Translations under genes and position numbers: made by a program
Notes under the pieces: generated by a model
What the model saw: the letters and a program-made list of their open reading frames with translations, nothing else
What the model was told of the DNA's origin: nothing
Databases searched by the model: none
In this document: piece after piece, positions 26,105 through 34,759 of the stretch
How the letters are laid out: each line of letters starts with the position of its first letter
Numbering within the stretch: the stretch's first letter is position 1
NCBI GenBank assembly: GCA_963793105.1
Contig: CAWBZB010000006.1
Span: 248,001-312,000 of the forward strand
Length of the DNA: 64,000 nt
Direction: 5' to 3'
From: UBA10649 sp963793105
Lineage (GTDB): Bacteria; Actinomycetota; Actinomycetes; S36-B12

Positions 26105-26693
26105 CTAGCGCGAGAGCAGGTCCACGAGCTCGGCGAACCCTCTGTCTCGGGCGTGCTGCAGGGCCGTGACCCCATCGCGGTCGGCGATCGCCGGGTCGGC
26201 GCCGTTCGCCAGCAGGATCCGCACGACGTCCTGGTGCCGCCGGCCGCCGTTGCCGAGGATCACCGCCTCGAGCAGGGCGGTCCAGCCGAGGTCGTTGACA
26301 TGGTTGACGTCGATGTCCGTTCGTTCGAGCACCGCTTCGACGTACTTCGCGTGCCCGCGCTCCGCTGCCGGGATCACGCTGACGCCCCCGAAGCGGTTGG
26401 TTATCCGGGTGTCGGGGCGGCCGGGCAGGAGCGCGTCGAGCATCCGGACGCTGCCCGTGACGCCGGTGACCAGGAACGGGGTGTCGCGCTGGTCGTCGAC
26501 GGCGTTGACGTCGGCCCCCTGCTCGACGAGCAGCCGGGCCACGTCGACATGGTCGCGCGTCGCCGCGAGCAGCAGCGCCGTGCGATCGCGGGAGTCGCGT
26601 GTCTCGATATCAGCGCCGTCCGCCAGCGCCGCCTCGACGGCGACCACGCCCCCGTCGGCGGCAGCGCTGAGCAGCCGGGTTGTCAGGCGTCAT
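26105..26693 (-). CDS. Ankyrin-repeat protein (downstream half), frame interrupted
   Basis: About 195 residues of ankyrin repeats, seen as repeated TALLLAATRDHVDVARLLVEQ-like units followed by GADVN. No signal peptide or enzyme motif. From ATG 26693 the frame breaks at GGG 26677-26679: one extra base, after which SAAADGGVVAVEAALADGAD reads cleanly. The ATG overlaps a TGA of the upstream ankyrin gene in ATGA form. Two readings fit: two overlapping genes with one extra base each, or one fused gene spanning 26105-27500 with a single extra base. If not translated from 26693, GTG 26647 could serve. Ankyrin repeats usually bind proteins; partner unknown. Confidence 0.68.
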
Positions 26694-27500
26694 GCTTCGC
26701 GCCGCCTTTCGAAGGAGGGCCTCGATCTTGGTGAATCCCCGACGTTGAGCGTGCTCGATCGGGCGCACGCCGTCCCGCTGGCTGGGGAGTTCCGCATCGG
26801 CACCTGCGTCGAGCAGCTGCTGGACCACGCGCTGGTACTCCTCGGTGCCCTCGCCCAGGATGATCGCCTCGTGCAGCGCGGTCCAGCCGAGCTCGTTGAC
26901 GTGGTCGACCTGGATGCCAGCATCGAGCAACCGGCCGATGATCGTCGGGAAGCCGCGATCGGCGGCCCGGATCAGGCCGGTGCCGTTGAAACTGTCCTTG
27001 GCCTGGACCCGAGCGCCATTGCTGAGCATGAGTTCGAGCAGTCGCGGGTCGTCGCCCACCTCGCTGGTCGCGATGAGGTAGGCGCTTTGCTCCGTGCGGT
27101 CCTTGTGGTTCACGTCCGCCCCGGCGTCGACAAGCAACCGGGCCACGTCGACATGGTTCCCGTAGGCGGCCAGCACCAGAGCAGTTGCCTGTGTGTCGTC
27201 GGTGGCCTCGACGTTGCCCCCATCCGCCAATGCGGTTCGCACCGCGGCGAGGTCTCCGGTGGCGGCCGCGCGCAGGAGGCGCCGGTCCGCGTCGGTGGAC
27301 GGCGCGGGTTCGTCCGTCGGCGTGGGGCTGGCGGTCGGAGCCAGGGGCGTGGACGCGGCGGAGGACGCAGGCACGGGTGACGTCGACGCCGAAGTCGGGT
27401 CGGGACCGGTCGTCGTCACGCGGTCCGCGGAATTCCCTGCCGGGCTGCACGCGGTGATCAGGGTGCACAGCAGAGCGGCGCCAACCGCGGCGACCCTCAT
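26690..27500 (-). CDS. Ankyrin-repeat lipoprotein
   Basis: From ATG 27500 the start is a lipoprotein signal peptide with lipobox LITAC, so the protein should be anchored outside the membrane. A Ser/Thr/Pro-rich linker (about 25-75) follows, then ankyrin repeats with ATALVLAAYGNHVDVARLLV and GWTALHEAIILGEG. The end is uncertain. In the main frame it reads on past 26690. With one base removed from the GGCGGCGCG stretch it would end LRKAREA at a TGA overlapping the next ATG. Fusion with the next ankyrin segment is the alternative. Surface ankyrin proteins are unusual in bacteria; partner unknown. Confidence 0.7.
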
Positions 27501-27615
27501 GACACGGGGGCCATCAGGTCGACCGGGTCGCGCGCCAAACGCATACGTTCGCGAAATCGGTACATCGATCCCCAAGGTAGCCGACGGTCAGGCCCGCGCC
27601 GGCCCGCCCGCCCCG

Positions 27616-27673
27616 CGAGTGGCCAGTTGTTGCCGTCCGGCACGGTGGATCGACCGCAACAAGTGGCCACTCG
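27616..27673. repeat. Palindromic repeat, family 1, copy 1
   Basis: Arms CGAGTGGCCAGTTGTTGC (27616-27633) and GCAACAAGTGGCCACTCG (27656-27673) are complementary with one mismatch around a 22-nt loop. The core matches the perfect 24-bp-arm hairpin at 36101-36160. It lies between the ankyrin lipoprotein start and tRNA-Met. Confidence 0.8.
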
Positions 27674-27710
27674 GCGAGGGTGGCGATGAGCCGGAACAAA
27701 ACAACGCAGG

Positions 27711-27787
27711 TGGTGGGGCGGGTCGGGCTCGAACCGACGACGACCAGATTATGAGTCCGGGGCTCTAACCAGCTGAGCTACCGCCCC
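27711..27787 (-). tRNA. tRNA-Met (anticodon CAT)
   Basis: 77 nt including encoded CCA. The acceptor stem GGGGCGG pairs with CCGCCCC, the D arm has GCTCAGCTGGTTAGAGC, the anticodon loop is CTCATAA (anticodon at 27753-27751) and the T arm has GGTTCGAGCCC. The first acceptor pair is G-C, so it is probably the elongator rather than the initiator. A CAT anticodon modified to lysidine (Ile2) cannot be excluded from sequence alone. Confidence 0.9.
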
Positions 27788-27891
27788 CAGTGAGGTGGAA
27801 CGAGCCTATCCCCGCGGTGATCCGAATCCTCACCGACCTTCCCGCGCGGCGACTGGCCGAATCGCTCCGTCCTCGCGTCATCGAGCGGGCG

Positions 27892-28263
27892 CTACGCCGC
27901 CGGCGACTCGCTGACCACCTCGACGAGTGTGTAGCGAAGGCTCGACCCGTCCGCGGGCGGGCTGGCCACCTCGGTCACCTGCGCGTCGATCACGTAGGAA
28001 GTGCCCTCGACGTGCTCGAAGCCATCGATCGAGCCGTAGAACAGCTGGGTCTCACCATCCTCGGAGTAGGCGACCTGCATGCACTCCATCGGGCCGACCC
28101 CCACGCATTCGGCGAGTTCCGGACCGATCCACATGCGCACGACTTCCGGTGCCGCGGCGGGGGACCCTGAACCGGACGACTCGCTGGATCCGCAGGCGCT
28201 GGCCAGCCCGACGAGGGCCACGAAGGCCACGACCCCCGGCAACCAGCGCCTCGTTCTCGTCAT
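27892..28263 (-). CDS. DUF4377-type lipoprotein
   Basis: A small exported protein. The signal peptide ends in lipobox LASAC, then a Ser/Gly linker. The domain resembles DUF4377: paired Cys in ECVGVGPMECMQV, FYGSIDGFEHVEGTSYVIDA and the ending LRYTLVEVVS. Function unknown; such domains occur beside HslJ-like stress proteins. Either ATG 28263 or GTG 28269 may start it: GGAGGA lies 11 bases before the ATG and 5 before the GTG. It is downstream of thioredoxin on the same strand with 76 bp between them. Confidence 0.78.
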   Translation of the reverse strand: MTRTRRWLPGVVAFVALVGLASACGSSESSGSGSPAAAPEVVRMWIGPELAECVGVGPMECMQVAYSEDGETQLFYGSIDGFEHVEGTSYVIDAQVTEVASPPADGSSLRYTLVEVVSESPAA

Positions 28264-28339
28264 GGGCACTCGTTCCTCCAGACCGCGGCGGCGCTAGGCG
28301 TCGGTCGCCGTACAGTAGCGACCTCCGCCGCAAGGACTC

Positions 28340-28768
28340 CTACGCGGGCGGCAGGTGCGGCTCCAGCTGCGCGACCAGGGCAGGTTCGGGCTGGGCCCCG
28401 ATCACCCGCGCCACGGTCTGGCCGTCGCGGATCATGACCAGGGTGGGGATGGAGCTCGCGTCGTAAGCCCGAGCAGTCCCGGGGTTGTCGTCGACGTTCA
28501 CCTTGACGACCTTCAGCCGCCCCGCATACCGAGCTGCCAGCCGCTCCAGGACCGGTGCGACGGCGCGGCACGGACCGCACCACGGCGCCCACAGGTCGAG
28601 CAGCACGAGAGATGGGGTCTTCAGGGCATCGGCGAGGGAGGCGTCCGTGGCATCCGCGATCCAGGGCAGGCTCGTCTTGCAGGAGGCGCACCTCGGGCGC
28701 CCACTGGCAGCCGCCGGGACGCGGTTCTTGGTCGAGCATGTGGGGCAGGCGACGACGCGGGCACTCAT
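28340..28768 (-). CDS. Thioredoxin with N-terminal zinc ribbon (Trx2-like)
   Basis: A 142-residue cytosolic disulfide reductase. The N-terminal zinc ribbon uses Cys8, Cys11, Cys27 and Cys30 (CPTC, CASC). The thioredoxin fold has the active site WAPWCGPC (Cys64, Cys67), the cis-Pro segment SIPTLVMIRDG and VDDNPGTARAYD. This is the E. coli TrxC architecture, associated with oxidative stress. ATG 28768 starts just before the ribbon. The gene is divergent from DUF167 across 56 bp. Confidence 0.93.
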   Translation of the reverse strand: MSARVVACPTCSTKNRVPAAASGRPRCASCKTSLPWIADATDASLADALKTPSLVLLDLWAPWCGPCRAVAPVLERLAARYAGRLKVVKVNVDDNPGTARAYDASSIPTLVMIRDGQTVARVIGAQPEPALVAQLEPHLPPA

Positions 28769-28824
28769 GCCGTTTCCAACGAGCGGCCCCCGCGCGTTGT
28801 TCCCGGGTCTGGAACGATCGAGGC

Positions 28825-29151
28825 ATGTCGGAGGTCCGGATCGTCGTCCGCGTGCGCCCGGGGGCATCGCGTACCCGGGTCGGCGGTTCCTACGGCGATC
28901 CCCCGCAGTTGATCGTCGCGGTGAACGCCCCGCCGGTGGACGGGGCCGCCAACGAGGCCGTCGTGGCGGCCCTGGCCGAGGCTCTCGGGGTGCGGTCTCG
29001 GCAGGTGTCGATCATCGGCGGCCATACCGCGCGCAGCAAGCTGGTGGCCGTGGACGCGTCTGCACAGGACGTCGGCGCTCTGCGCGAGCGGATCACACAG
29101 TTGCACGACTCCGCGACCGGCCCCGGCAACACCCGTGTCACTGCCGAGTAG
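28825..29151 (+). CDS. DUF167 (YggU-like) protein
   Basis: 108 residues of the DUF167 family, small cytosolic proteins of unknown function found from bacteria to eukaryotes. Family features: VRVRPGASRTRVGG at the start, the PPVDGAANEAV motif and VSIIGGHTARSKLVAV. ATG 28825 gives the normal length. Its end overlaps the convergent membrane gene by 14 bp. Confidence 0.9.
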   Translation: MSEVRIVVRVRPGASRTRVGGSYGDPPQLIVAVNAPPVDGAANEAVVAALAEALGVRSRQVSIIGGHTARSKLVAVDASAQDVGALRERITQLHDSATGPGNTRVTAE

Positions 29152-29719
29152 CGGTGACGGGAGCGGTCATGTCGCCTTTCATCTCCAGCCCCTCCCCTGG
29201 GCGGTACTCCCAGTCCTGACGCGTCGCCGTGCACTCCATCTCCGTGTCGTCCGGCGCACCCGTGCACGTGAAGGACCACGGATCCTCGAAGGTCACGCCT
29301 TCGGCAACCGTGTGGGTCCGGGTGAACTCGATGGTCAACGTGTCGCCCTCCCACGCGTAGGCGCCCCGTCCAGTCGGATCCTCGAGCACCGTGACGGGTC
29401 CAGTGACCCCTGCACCGGAGAGCTCGACGGTGAACCAGTCCACTCCACTGGACGTCAAGAGCCAACGCGGAGCCGCGCCCGACTGCGCCGGCCCGGACCC
29501 GGGAGGGTTCGATTGAGAAGGCGTATCGATGGGGCGGGAGGTCGAACGGTCGCCCTGGATGCGTCCGAGAAGCACGATCGCGAGGACGAATGCGATCACG
29601 AGGACGAGCGCCACCAGGACCAGCAGCGGTGCCACTCCGTATCGGGCGGCCATGTCCCGGACCAGTCGAGTCACGCCTGATCCCGATCGCTCGCGGGCGG
29701 GGCCGGGCGGGGCCGTCAT
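29138..29719 (-). CDS. Hypothetical membrane-anchored exported protein
   Basis: About 193 residues from ATG 29719. A basic N-terminus and one strong membrane helix (LLVLVALVLVIAFVLAIVLL, about residues 30-50) are followed by a Pro/Ser/Gly linker and an extracytoplasmic strand-rich domain with Cys in FTCTGAPDDTEMECTATRQ. No family recognised. The frame stays open upstream to 29785, so a longer start is possible. It overlaps the DUF167 gene end. Confidence 0.65.
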   Translation of the reverse strand: MTAPPGPARERSGSGVTRLVRDMAARYGVAPLLVLVALVLVIAFVLAIVLLGRIQGDRSTSRPIDTPSQSNPPGSGPAQSGAAPRWLLTSSGVDWFTVELSGAGVTGPVTVLEDPTGRGAYAWEGDTLTIEFTRTHTVAEGVTFEDPWSFTCTGAPDDTEMECTATRQDWEYRPGEGLEMKGDMTAPVTATRQ

Positions 29720-30073
29720 GGCGTGTCCGAGATTCCGCGCAGTCGCCCACCAGTCATGCTTCAACGGTAGACCGAAAGCCCGCACGACTCATGTCGATCG
29801 GACGCCCCCACGAACCGGAACGGCAGACGCCGGGTGACCATGGGGTTGTCCGTGAGGCCCGCACAGTGGCGGGGCTTCCCCGCGCGTTCACGCTGATCCC
29901 GCAGGTTTGGTGGCATCTCAGGGGGCGTCCTTGACGATCCCAGCGACGGGAATCGTCTCGATGTCACAGTCATGCGGGGCTTGCGCCCTTGCCCCCGGTC
30001 CACCCGCACCGGTGCCCCTCAGTCACGGGCACCGGCTGCGGCCGGCACGTGCGAGTCACCGACTTCTGAGGCG
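29720..30073. other. Gene-free stretch
   Basis: About 350 bp without a supported gene. It contains the promoter region of the 29138 gene by position and, at 30009-30035, the terminator of the next gene. Short open frames here lack start signals and plausible composition. Confidence 0.5.
30009..30035 (-). terminator. Terminator after the secreted protein gene
   Basis: CCGGTGCCC and GGGCACCGG, perfect 9-bp arms around a 9-nt loop, 38 bp beyond the stop. Confidence 0.7.
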
Positions 30074-30679
30074 TCAGCCGACGAGAACGATCTTTCCATC
30101 CGAACGCTGAAGGACCTCGCGCGTACACACGGGCCCACCTCGGCCTTCGTTGATCCATCGAGCCCAGGACTTGCCCCATCCTCCGATGGGGAAGCCTGGC
30201 AGGTGCCCCACCCAATTCGGGACGTCGGAGCAGTCTCCACTCGGCGGGACACCGACCTGCTGCACGAAGTCGTGGGACTCTGCCGGTTCAACCACCTCAT
30301 CGACGACCGTGACAGTGAGGTTGCAGCCGAAACTGAAGCTGGGATTGAGACGCCAGGTTCCCAATGTCCCGGGCGCAAAGCTGCTGGGTCCCGAAGTCGT
30401 CATTCGAACATCAATACTCGAAGCTCCAGGAGAGACCCCGTCAAAGGTGAAATAGCCGGACACCCCGCCGGCACTGCTGCTCAAGGTCAACGTCACGGCG
30501 TCACCCGGGTTCATCCGCACAGATCCTGCCGATGACGTGCACGACAGCGCGCTGCCATTCAACTGGATGTCAAAGTGGACGAGTGCCGGATTTGAGGCCG
30601 CCGAAGACGGGACAGCAGCGCCCAGAGCGCCGGCCGCGAGACCTGCAGCAAGGCCCAGAGTCAAGACGAGCTTCCGCAT
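30074..30679 (-). CDS. Secreted protein of unknown function
   Basis: 201 residues with a clear signal peptide (MRKLVLTLGLAAGLAAGALG, cleavage near SSAAS). The mature protein starts with a strand-rich domain rich in Ser, Gly and Thr, with Cys in LSCTSSAG and FGCNLTVTVVDE. The end has WVGHLPGFPIGGWG and another Cys. No family recognised. GGGGGGA precedes ATG 30679. A terminator follows, so it is probably monocistronic. Confidence 0.75.
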   Translation of the reverse strand: MRKLVLTLGLAAGLAAGALGAAVPSSAASNPALVHFDIQLNGSALSCTSSAGSVRMNPGDAVTLTLSSSAGGVSGYFTFDGVSPGASSIDVRMTTSGPSSFAPGTLGTWRLNPSFSFGCNLTVTVVDEVVEPAESHDFVQQVGVPPSGDCSDVPNWVGHLPGFPIGGWGKSWARWINEGRGGPVCTREVLQRSDGKIVLVG

Positions 30680-30854
30680 GATCGTCCCCCCTCGAACGAC
30701 AGTCATCCCCCCTATCCTAGGTCACGCTGGAAGGAGCATGGCCAGGAGGCACCACCGCGAGGCAAGCCCGGATGCGCCATCGGGATCCGCTCGGCACTTA
30801 CTTCAACGCGAGAGCCACCTGATTCGAGAACCATGAGAACGCAACGAGTCGGCC

Positions 30855-30930
30855 TGGCTCCCCCATCTGGACTCGAACCAGAAACCCTTCGATTAACAGT
30901 CGAATGCTCTGCCAATTGAGCTATGGGGGA
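30855..30930 (-). tRNA. tRNA-Asn (anticodon GTT)
   Basis: 76 nt with encoded CCA. The acceptor stem TCCCCCA pairs with TGGGGGA, the D arm has GCTCAATTGGCAGAGC, the anticodon loop is CTGTTAA (GTT at 30897-30895) and the T arm has GGTTCGAGTCC. It lies alone between the secreted protein gene and the dnaG operon end. Confidence 0.95.
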
Positions 30931-31025
30931 CTGCGCCGACCTGGCGTGAAAACCGGCCCGCGAAGGATAGCAAGCCGGAGTGCTGACGCCGAACAGCGGC
31001 TCCCGGCCCCACCTCGCGATCGCCG

Positions 31026-31547
31026 TCAGATCCCCAGGGCGTCCCGTAGGCGGTCGAGGGCCGCGGAGGCCGCGGCCCTCAGGTCGGGATCGCTCGGGTC
31101 CAGGCCCGGATCGAACACGACGCTCCACCGCACTTCGCCGTCATCGCTCGCCCGGCGCGCGACCAGGAGGGCGCCCGCACCGTTGCCGAGGTCGACGCGT
31201 TCGCTGACGACGACGCTCGCCGTGACCCGGTCATGGACCGCCGCCGGGAGGTCCCGGGAGTCGTCCACCCGCACCCGGACCAGGCGAGCCGGCCGCGCGG
31301 GATCGTCCACGACCACCAGGTCGAGCATCGGCTCGTCCCACGATGCCTTGCTGATCCGGTCCCAGGGCAGTCGCTCGCCGGTGGCCTGCAGGTAGAGGGC
31401 GCGGTCGGTGGCCGCCGCGAAGTGGGCCTGCGTCACGTCCGAGCCGGGCCCGGCGCCCCACGCCACTACCTTCTCCCCCGGCGGGATGCCGAGCATGGCG
31501 ATCACCGTGCCCGGCAGACGTCCCGCGAACTTCGGCATGATCCTCAT
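31026..31547 (-). CDS. Conserved hypothetical protein downstream of dnaG
   Basis: 173 residues. The N-terminus reads KFAGRLPGTVIAMLGIPPGEKVVAWG; the middle has LPWDRISKASWDEPML, resembling a PH-like or membrane-associated beta domain; the end is helical. No catalytic motif seen. Its ATG overlaps the dnaG stop (TGATG), showing translational coupling. The same order is common in Nocardioides-like genomes as far as I know, with no assigned function. Confidence 0.8.
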   Translation of the reverse strand: MRIMPKFAGRLPGTVIAMLGIPPGEKVVAWGAGPGSDVTQAHFAAATDRALYLQATGERLPWDRISKASWDEPMLDLVVVDDPARPARLVRVRVDDSRDLPAAVHDRVTASVVVSERVDLGNGAGALLVARRASDDGEVRWSVVFDPGLDPSDPDLRAAASAALDRLRDALGI

Positions 31548-33463
31548 CACGACACCTCTCCTAGCGCGTCCTGCTTCAGGGAGCGTCGATACTCCTCGAG
31601 GGCCAGGAGGTCGGCGAAGCACTGCTGGTACTCGGCCTGCTGCAGGGCCGGATCGATCCGCTGGAGGCGGCCCTTGAGGTCATCGATCCGTCGCGACGCA
31701 TCGAGCTCGAGCAGGCGCGAGATCATGCCGATCGCGTATCGGGCGTCCTGCCCCGCCTCGGCCGGCAGCGGGTCCACGGCGAGCTCGCGCACCAGCCGAC
31801 GTACGGCGTCATCCTCGGATGCGTCGAGGACGGCATCGATCCACGCCAGCCCGTCCAGATCGGAGGACGGATAGCCGGCCCGAGCGATTGCGTCGTGCAC
31901 CTGACGTGCGGTGGGGTGGGTGAAGGCGCTGTCCTCCACGCTCTCGTACCAGGACGCGACCACACCAGGCTGCTGGAGGGCGCACTTGAGCGTCTCGCGC
32001 TCGACGATCACGGCGGGGTCTCGTCGCTGGCCACTCTGCGTGCGCGGCAGGGGCGCGGGTTCCTGCGCTCGCTCGTCTTCGTCGCGGGAGGACTCGACCG
32101 GCTTGGGCTGCTCCCGCCGGTGCGTCGTGGTCTTCGGGGACCGGGCCGCGTCCTGAACCGCCTGCGTGACGGTCGAGACGTCAAGACCCAGCCAGCCGGC
32201 CAGGCGACGGGCGTACTCCGGCCGCAACGCCGTGTCACGGATCTTCCCGACGATGGGAGCGGCGTCGCGCAGCGCACCGATGCGGCCCTCGGCCGACTCG
32301 AGGTCATAGCCTGCCAGCGTCGAACGGATGGCGAACTCGAACAGGGGGACCTTCCGGTCGACGAGGGACACCACGGCAGCGTCGCCGTGCTGCAGTCGCA
32401 GATCGCAGGGATCCAGCCCGTTGGGCTCGACCGCGACGTACGTCTGCGTGACGAAACGCTGGTCCTCCTCGAAGGCGCGCAAGGCCGCCTTCTGCCCCGC
32501 GGCATCGCCGTCGAAGGTGAAGACGACGCTGCCGCGCATCTGGTCGTCGTCCATGAGCAGGCGACGCAGCACCTTGATGTGGTCCGTGCCGAAGGACGTA
32601 CCGCAGGTCGCGACCGCTGTCGTGAGGCCGGCGACGTGACACGCCATGACGTCGGTGTAACCCTCGACGACGACCGCCTGCTGCCTCTTGGAGATGTCGC
32701 GACGGGCCAGGTCCAGTCCGTAGAGCACATGGCTCTTCTTGTAGATCGGGGTCTCAGGGGTGTTCAGGTACTTGGGGCCCTCGTCATCGTCGAAGAGCTT
32801 GCGCGCGCCGAACCCGATCACGTCGCCGCCCAGGTCCCGGATCGGCCACACGAGCCGACCGCGGAACCGGTCGTACGGGCCGCGGTTGCCCTGGCTCACG
32901 AGCCCGCCGGCGAGCAGCTCGGCATCCGTGAACCCCTTCTTGCGCAGATGCCCCGTGAGGGCGTCCCAGCCCTTGGGCGCGAAGCCGACGCCGAAGTGCC
33001 GGGCCGCTTCCGCGTCGAAGCCGCGCGACGTGAGGAAGTCGCGCCCGATCTGCGCCTCCGGGGTCGCCAGCTGCTCCACGTAGAACGCCGACGCGAGCTT
33101 GTGCGCCTCCACCAGTCGCGTCCGCTGGCCCTGCTGGCGGTTGATGGCCGCACCGCCCTCGACGTACCGCAGCTCGACGCCGTTCCGGTCGGCCAGCTTC
33201 TCGACGACCTCGGCGAAGGAGAGGTGGTCGATCTTCTGGACGAAGGACAGGACGTCGCCGCCCTCACCGCAACCGAAGCAGTACCACATGCCACGACTGG
33301 GGGTCACGTGGAAGCTGGGCGACCGTTCGTCGTGGAACGGGCACAGACCCTTGAGCGAACCGCCCCCCGCCGACTTCAGGGTGACGTACTCGCGAACGAC
33401 GTCGTCGATCCGGGCACGCTCACGGACGAGGGCGATGTCCTCGTCGCGAATCCGGCCGGCCAT
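31547..33463 (-). CDS. dnaG: DNA primase
   Basis: Synthesises RNA primers at the replication fork. The product is 638 residues. The N-terminal zinc-binding domain has Cys41, His44, Cys62 and Cys65 (CPFH, CFGC). The TOPRIM core has VVVEGYTDVMA and the acidic motif FTFDGDAAG. A C-terminal DnaB-binding region follows. The ATG at 33463 gives the canonical start MAGRIRDEDI; the frame is open upstream but not family-like. Coupled to the hypothetical gene downstream. Confidence 0.96.
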   Translation of the reverse strand: MAGRIRDEDIALVRERARIDDVVREYVTLKSAGGGSLKGLCPFHDERSPSFHVTPSRGMWYCFGCGEGGDVLSFVQKIDHLSFAEVVEKLADRNGVELRYVEGGAAINRQQGQRTRLVEAHKLASAFYVEQLATPEAQIGRDFLTSRGFDAEAARHFGVGFAPKGWDALTGHLRKKGFTDAELLAGGLVSQGNRGPYDRFRGRLVWPIRDLGGDVIGFGARKLFDDDEGPKYLNTPETPIYKKSHVLYGLDLARRDISKRQQAVVVEGYTDVMACHVAGLTTAVATCGTSFGTDHIKVLRRLLMDDDQMRGSVVFTFDGDAAGQKAALRAFEEDQRFVTQTYVAVEPNGLDPCDLRLQHGDAAVVSLVDRKVPLFEFAIRSTLAGYDLESAEGRIGALRDAAPIVGKIRDTALRPEYARRLAGWLGLDVSTVTQAVQDAARSPKTTTHRREQPKPVESSRDEDERAQEPAPLPRTQSGQRRDPAVIVERETLKCALQQPGVVASWYESVEDSAFTHPTARQVHDAIARAGYPSSDLDGLAWIDAVLDASEDDAVRRLVRELAVDPLPAEAGQDARYAIGMISRLLELDASRRIDDLKGRLQRIDPALQQAEYQQCFADLLALEEYRRSLKQDALGEVS

Positions 33464-33524
33464 GCCCTGAGTGTAGGTCGGCGGCATCGGGCACCGCGCC
33501 CACTCCTCAGCCGCATGGGGTTGG

Positions 33525-34745
33525 ATGACGGGCATGCCGCGCGCGAGGACACGACCGCTGGATATCCAGAGGCTGCGGGCCGATACGCCCGGATGCCGGG
33601 AGGTCACCCACCTGAACAACGCCGGGTCGGCGCTGCCGCCCTCGATCGTCACGGACACCGTCGTCGATCACCTCCGACGCGAGGAGGCGGTCGGCGGCTA
33701 CGAGGCGCAGGCGGAGGCCGCCGAAAGGATCGAGGCCGTGCGCTCGTCGGCCGCCACCCTCGTCGGCGGCCGACCGGACCAGATCGCCCTCGTGGATTCC
33801 GCGACGACCGCCTGGTCCCGGGGACTGGCCGCGATCGCCTTCACCCGGCCGCTGCACGAGGGCGACCGAATACTCGTGTCGTCGTCCGAGTACGCCTCGA
33901 ACGTGCTCCCACTCATGCAACTGTCCCTGCGATCCGGCGCTCGGCTCGAGTTCATTCCCGATGACCAGCACGGCCGGGTGGACGTGGCCGCCCTCGCCGC
34001 CATGCTCGACACCGACGTCGCGATCGTTGCCGTCAATCACTGCCCGTCGCAGAACGGGCTCATCAACGACGTCGCCGCTATCGGCGCGACCTTGCGCGAG
34101 ACGGATGCGTGGTACCTCGTCGACGCCTGCCAGTCGGTCGGGCAGGTGCCGGTCGACGCCGCCGCCATCGGCGCCGACTTCCTCTCTGCGACGGGGCGCA
34201 AGTTCCTCCGCGGCCCGCGCGGCACCGGCTTCCTCTACGTGTCCGACACGGCGCTCGACGAGCTCGAGCCCTTCCCCCTGGACCTCCACTCGGCCACGTG
34301 GCTGTCGGACGGGTACGAGGTGCAGCCCAGTGCCGTCCGGTACGAGTACTGGGAGAAGTCCTACGCCACGCTGCTGGGCATGGGTGCGGCGATCGACTAC
34401 GCCCTCCGCCTGGGCATCCGCCCGCTGGCCACCCGCATCAGCGGGCTCGCCGACTACGCCCGACACGGGCTCGCAGACATTCCCGGAGTCCGCGTGCACG
34501 ATCGCGGCGTCCTGCAGAGCGGCATCGTCACGTTCACGCGCGACGCAGTCACCCCCGCCGCCCTGGCCACGGGGGTGAAGGCGGCCGGGATCAACGTCAG
34601 CCTGTCGACCCCCGACTACTCCCGCCGCGACTTCGACTCGCACGGCCTCGACGGTGTCGTGCGGGCCAGCCCCCACGCCTACAACACCACCGAGGAGATC
34701 GATCGCCTGCTCGCCGCGGTCGCCGCCATCAAGCCGGCAGACTGA
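33525..34745 (+). CDS. Class V aminotransferase / cysteine desulfurase-like enzyme
   Basis: A PLP enzyme of about 406 residues. THLNNAGSALPP opens the fold, DACQSVGQ holds the cofactor Asp, and SATGRKFLRGPRG carries the Schiff-base Lys at about 226. The C-terminal domain has LSTPDYSRRDFDSHGLDGVVRAS. The set fits class V aminotransferases close to the egtE/isopenicillin-epimerase-like group; no SufU or ISC partner is adjacent, so a cysteine desulfurase role is not supported. ATG 33525 or ATG 33534 may be the start. It is divergent from dnaG and convergent with dgt (14 bp apart). Confidence 0.85.
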   Translation: MTGMPRARTRPLDIQRLRADTPGCREVTHLNNAGSALPPSIVTDTVVDHLRREEAVGGYEAQAEAAERIEAVRSSAATLVGGRPDQIALVDSATTAWSRGLAAIAFTRPLHEGDRILVSSSEYASNVLPLMQLSLRSGARLEFIPDDQHGRVDVAALAAMLDTDVAIVAVNHCPSQNGLINDVAAIGATLRETDAWYLVDACQSVGQVPVDAAAIGADFLSATGRKFLRGPRGTGFLYVSDTALDELEPFPLDLHSATWLSDGYEVQPSAVRYEYWEKSYATLLGMGAAIDYALRLGIRPLATRISGLADYARHGLADIPGVRVHDRGVLQSGIVTFTRDAVTPAALATGVKAAGINVSLSTPDYSRRDFDSHGLDGVVRASPHAYNTTEEIDRLLAAVAAIKPAD

Positions 34746-34759
34746 CCCGGATCGAGCCG

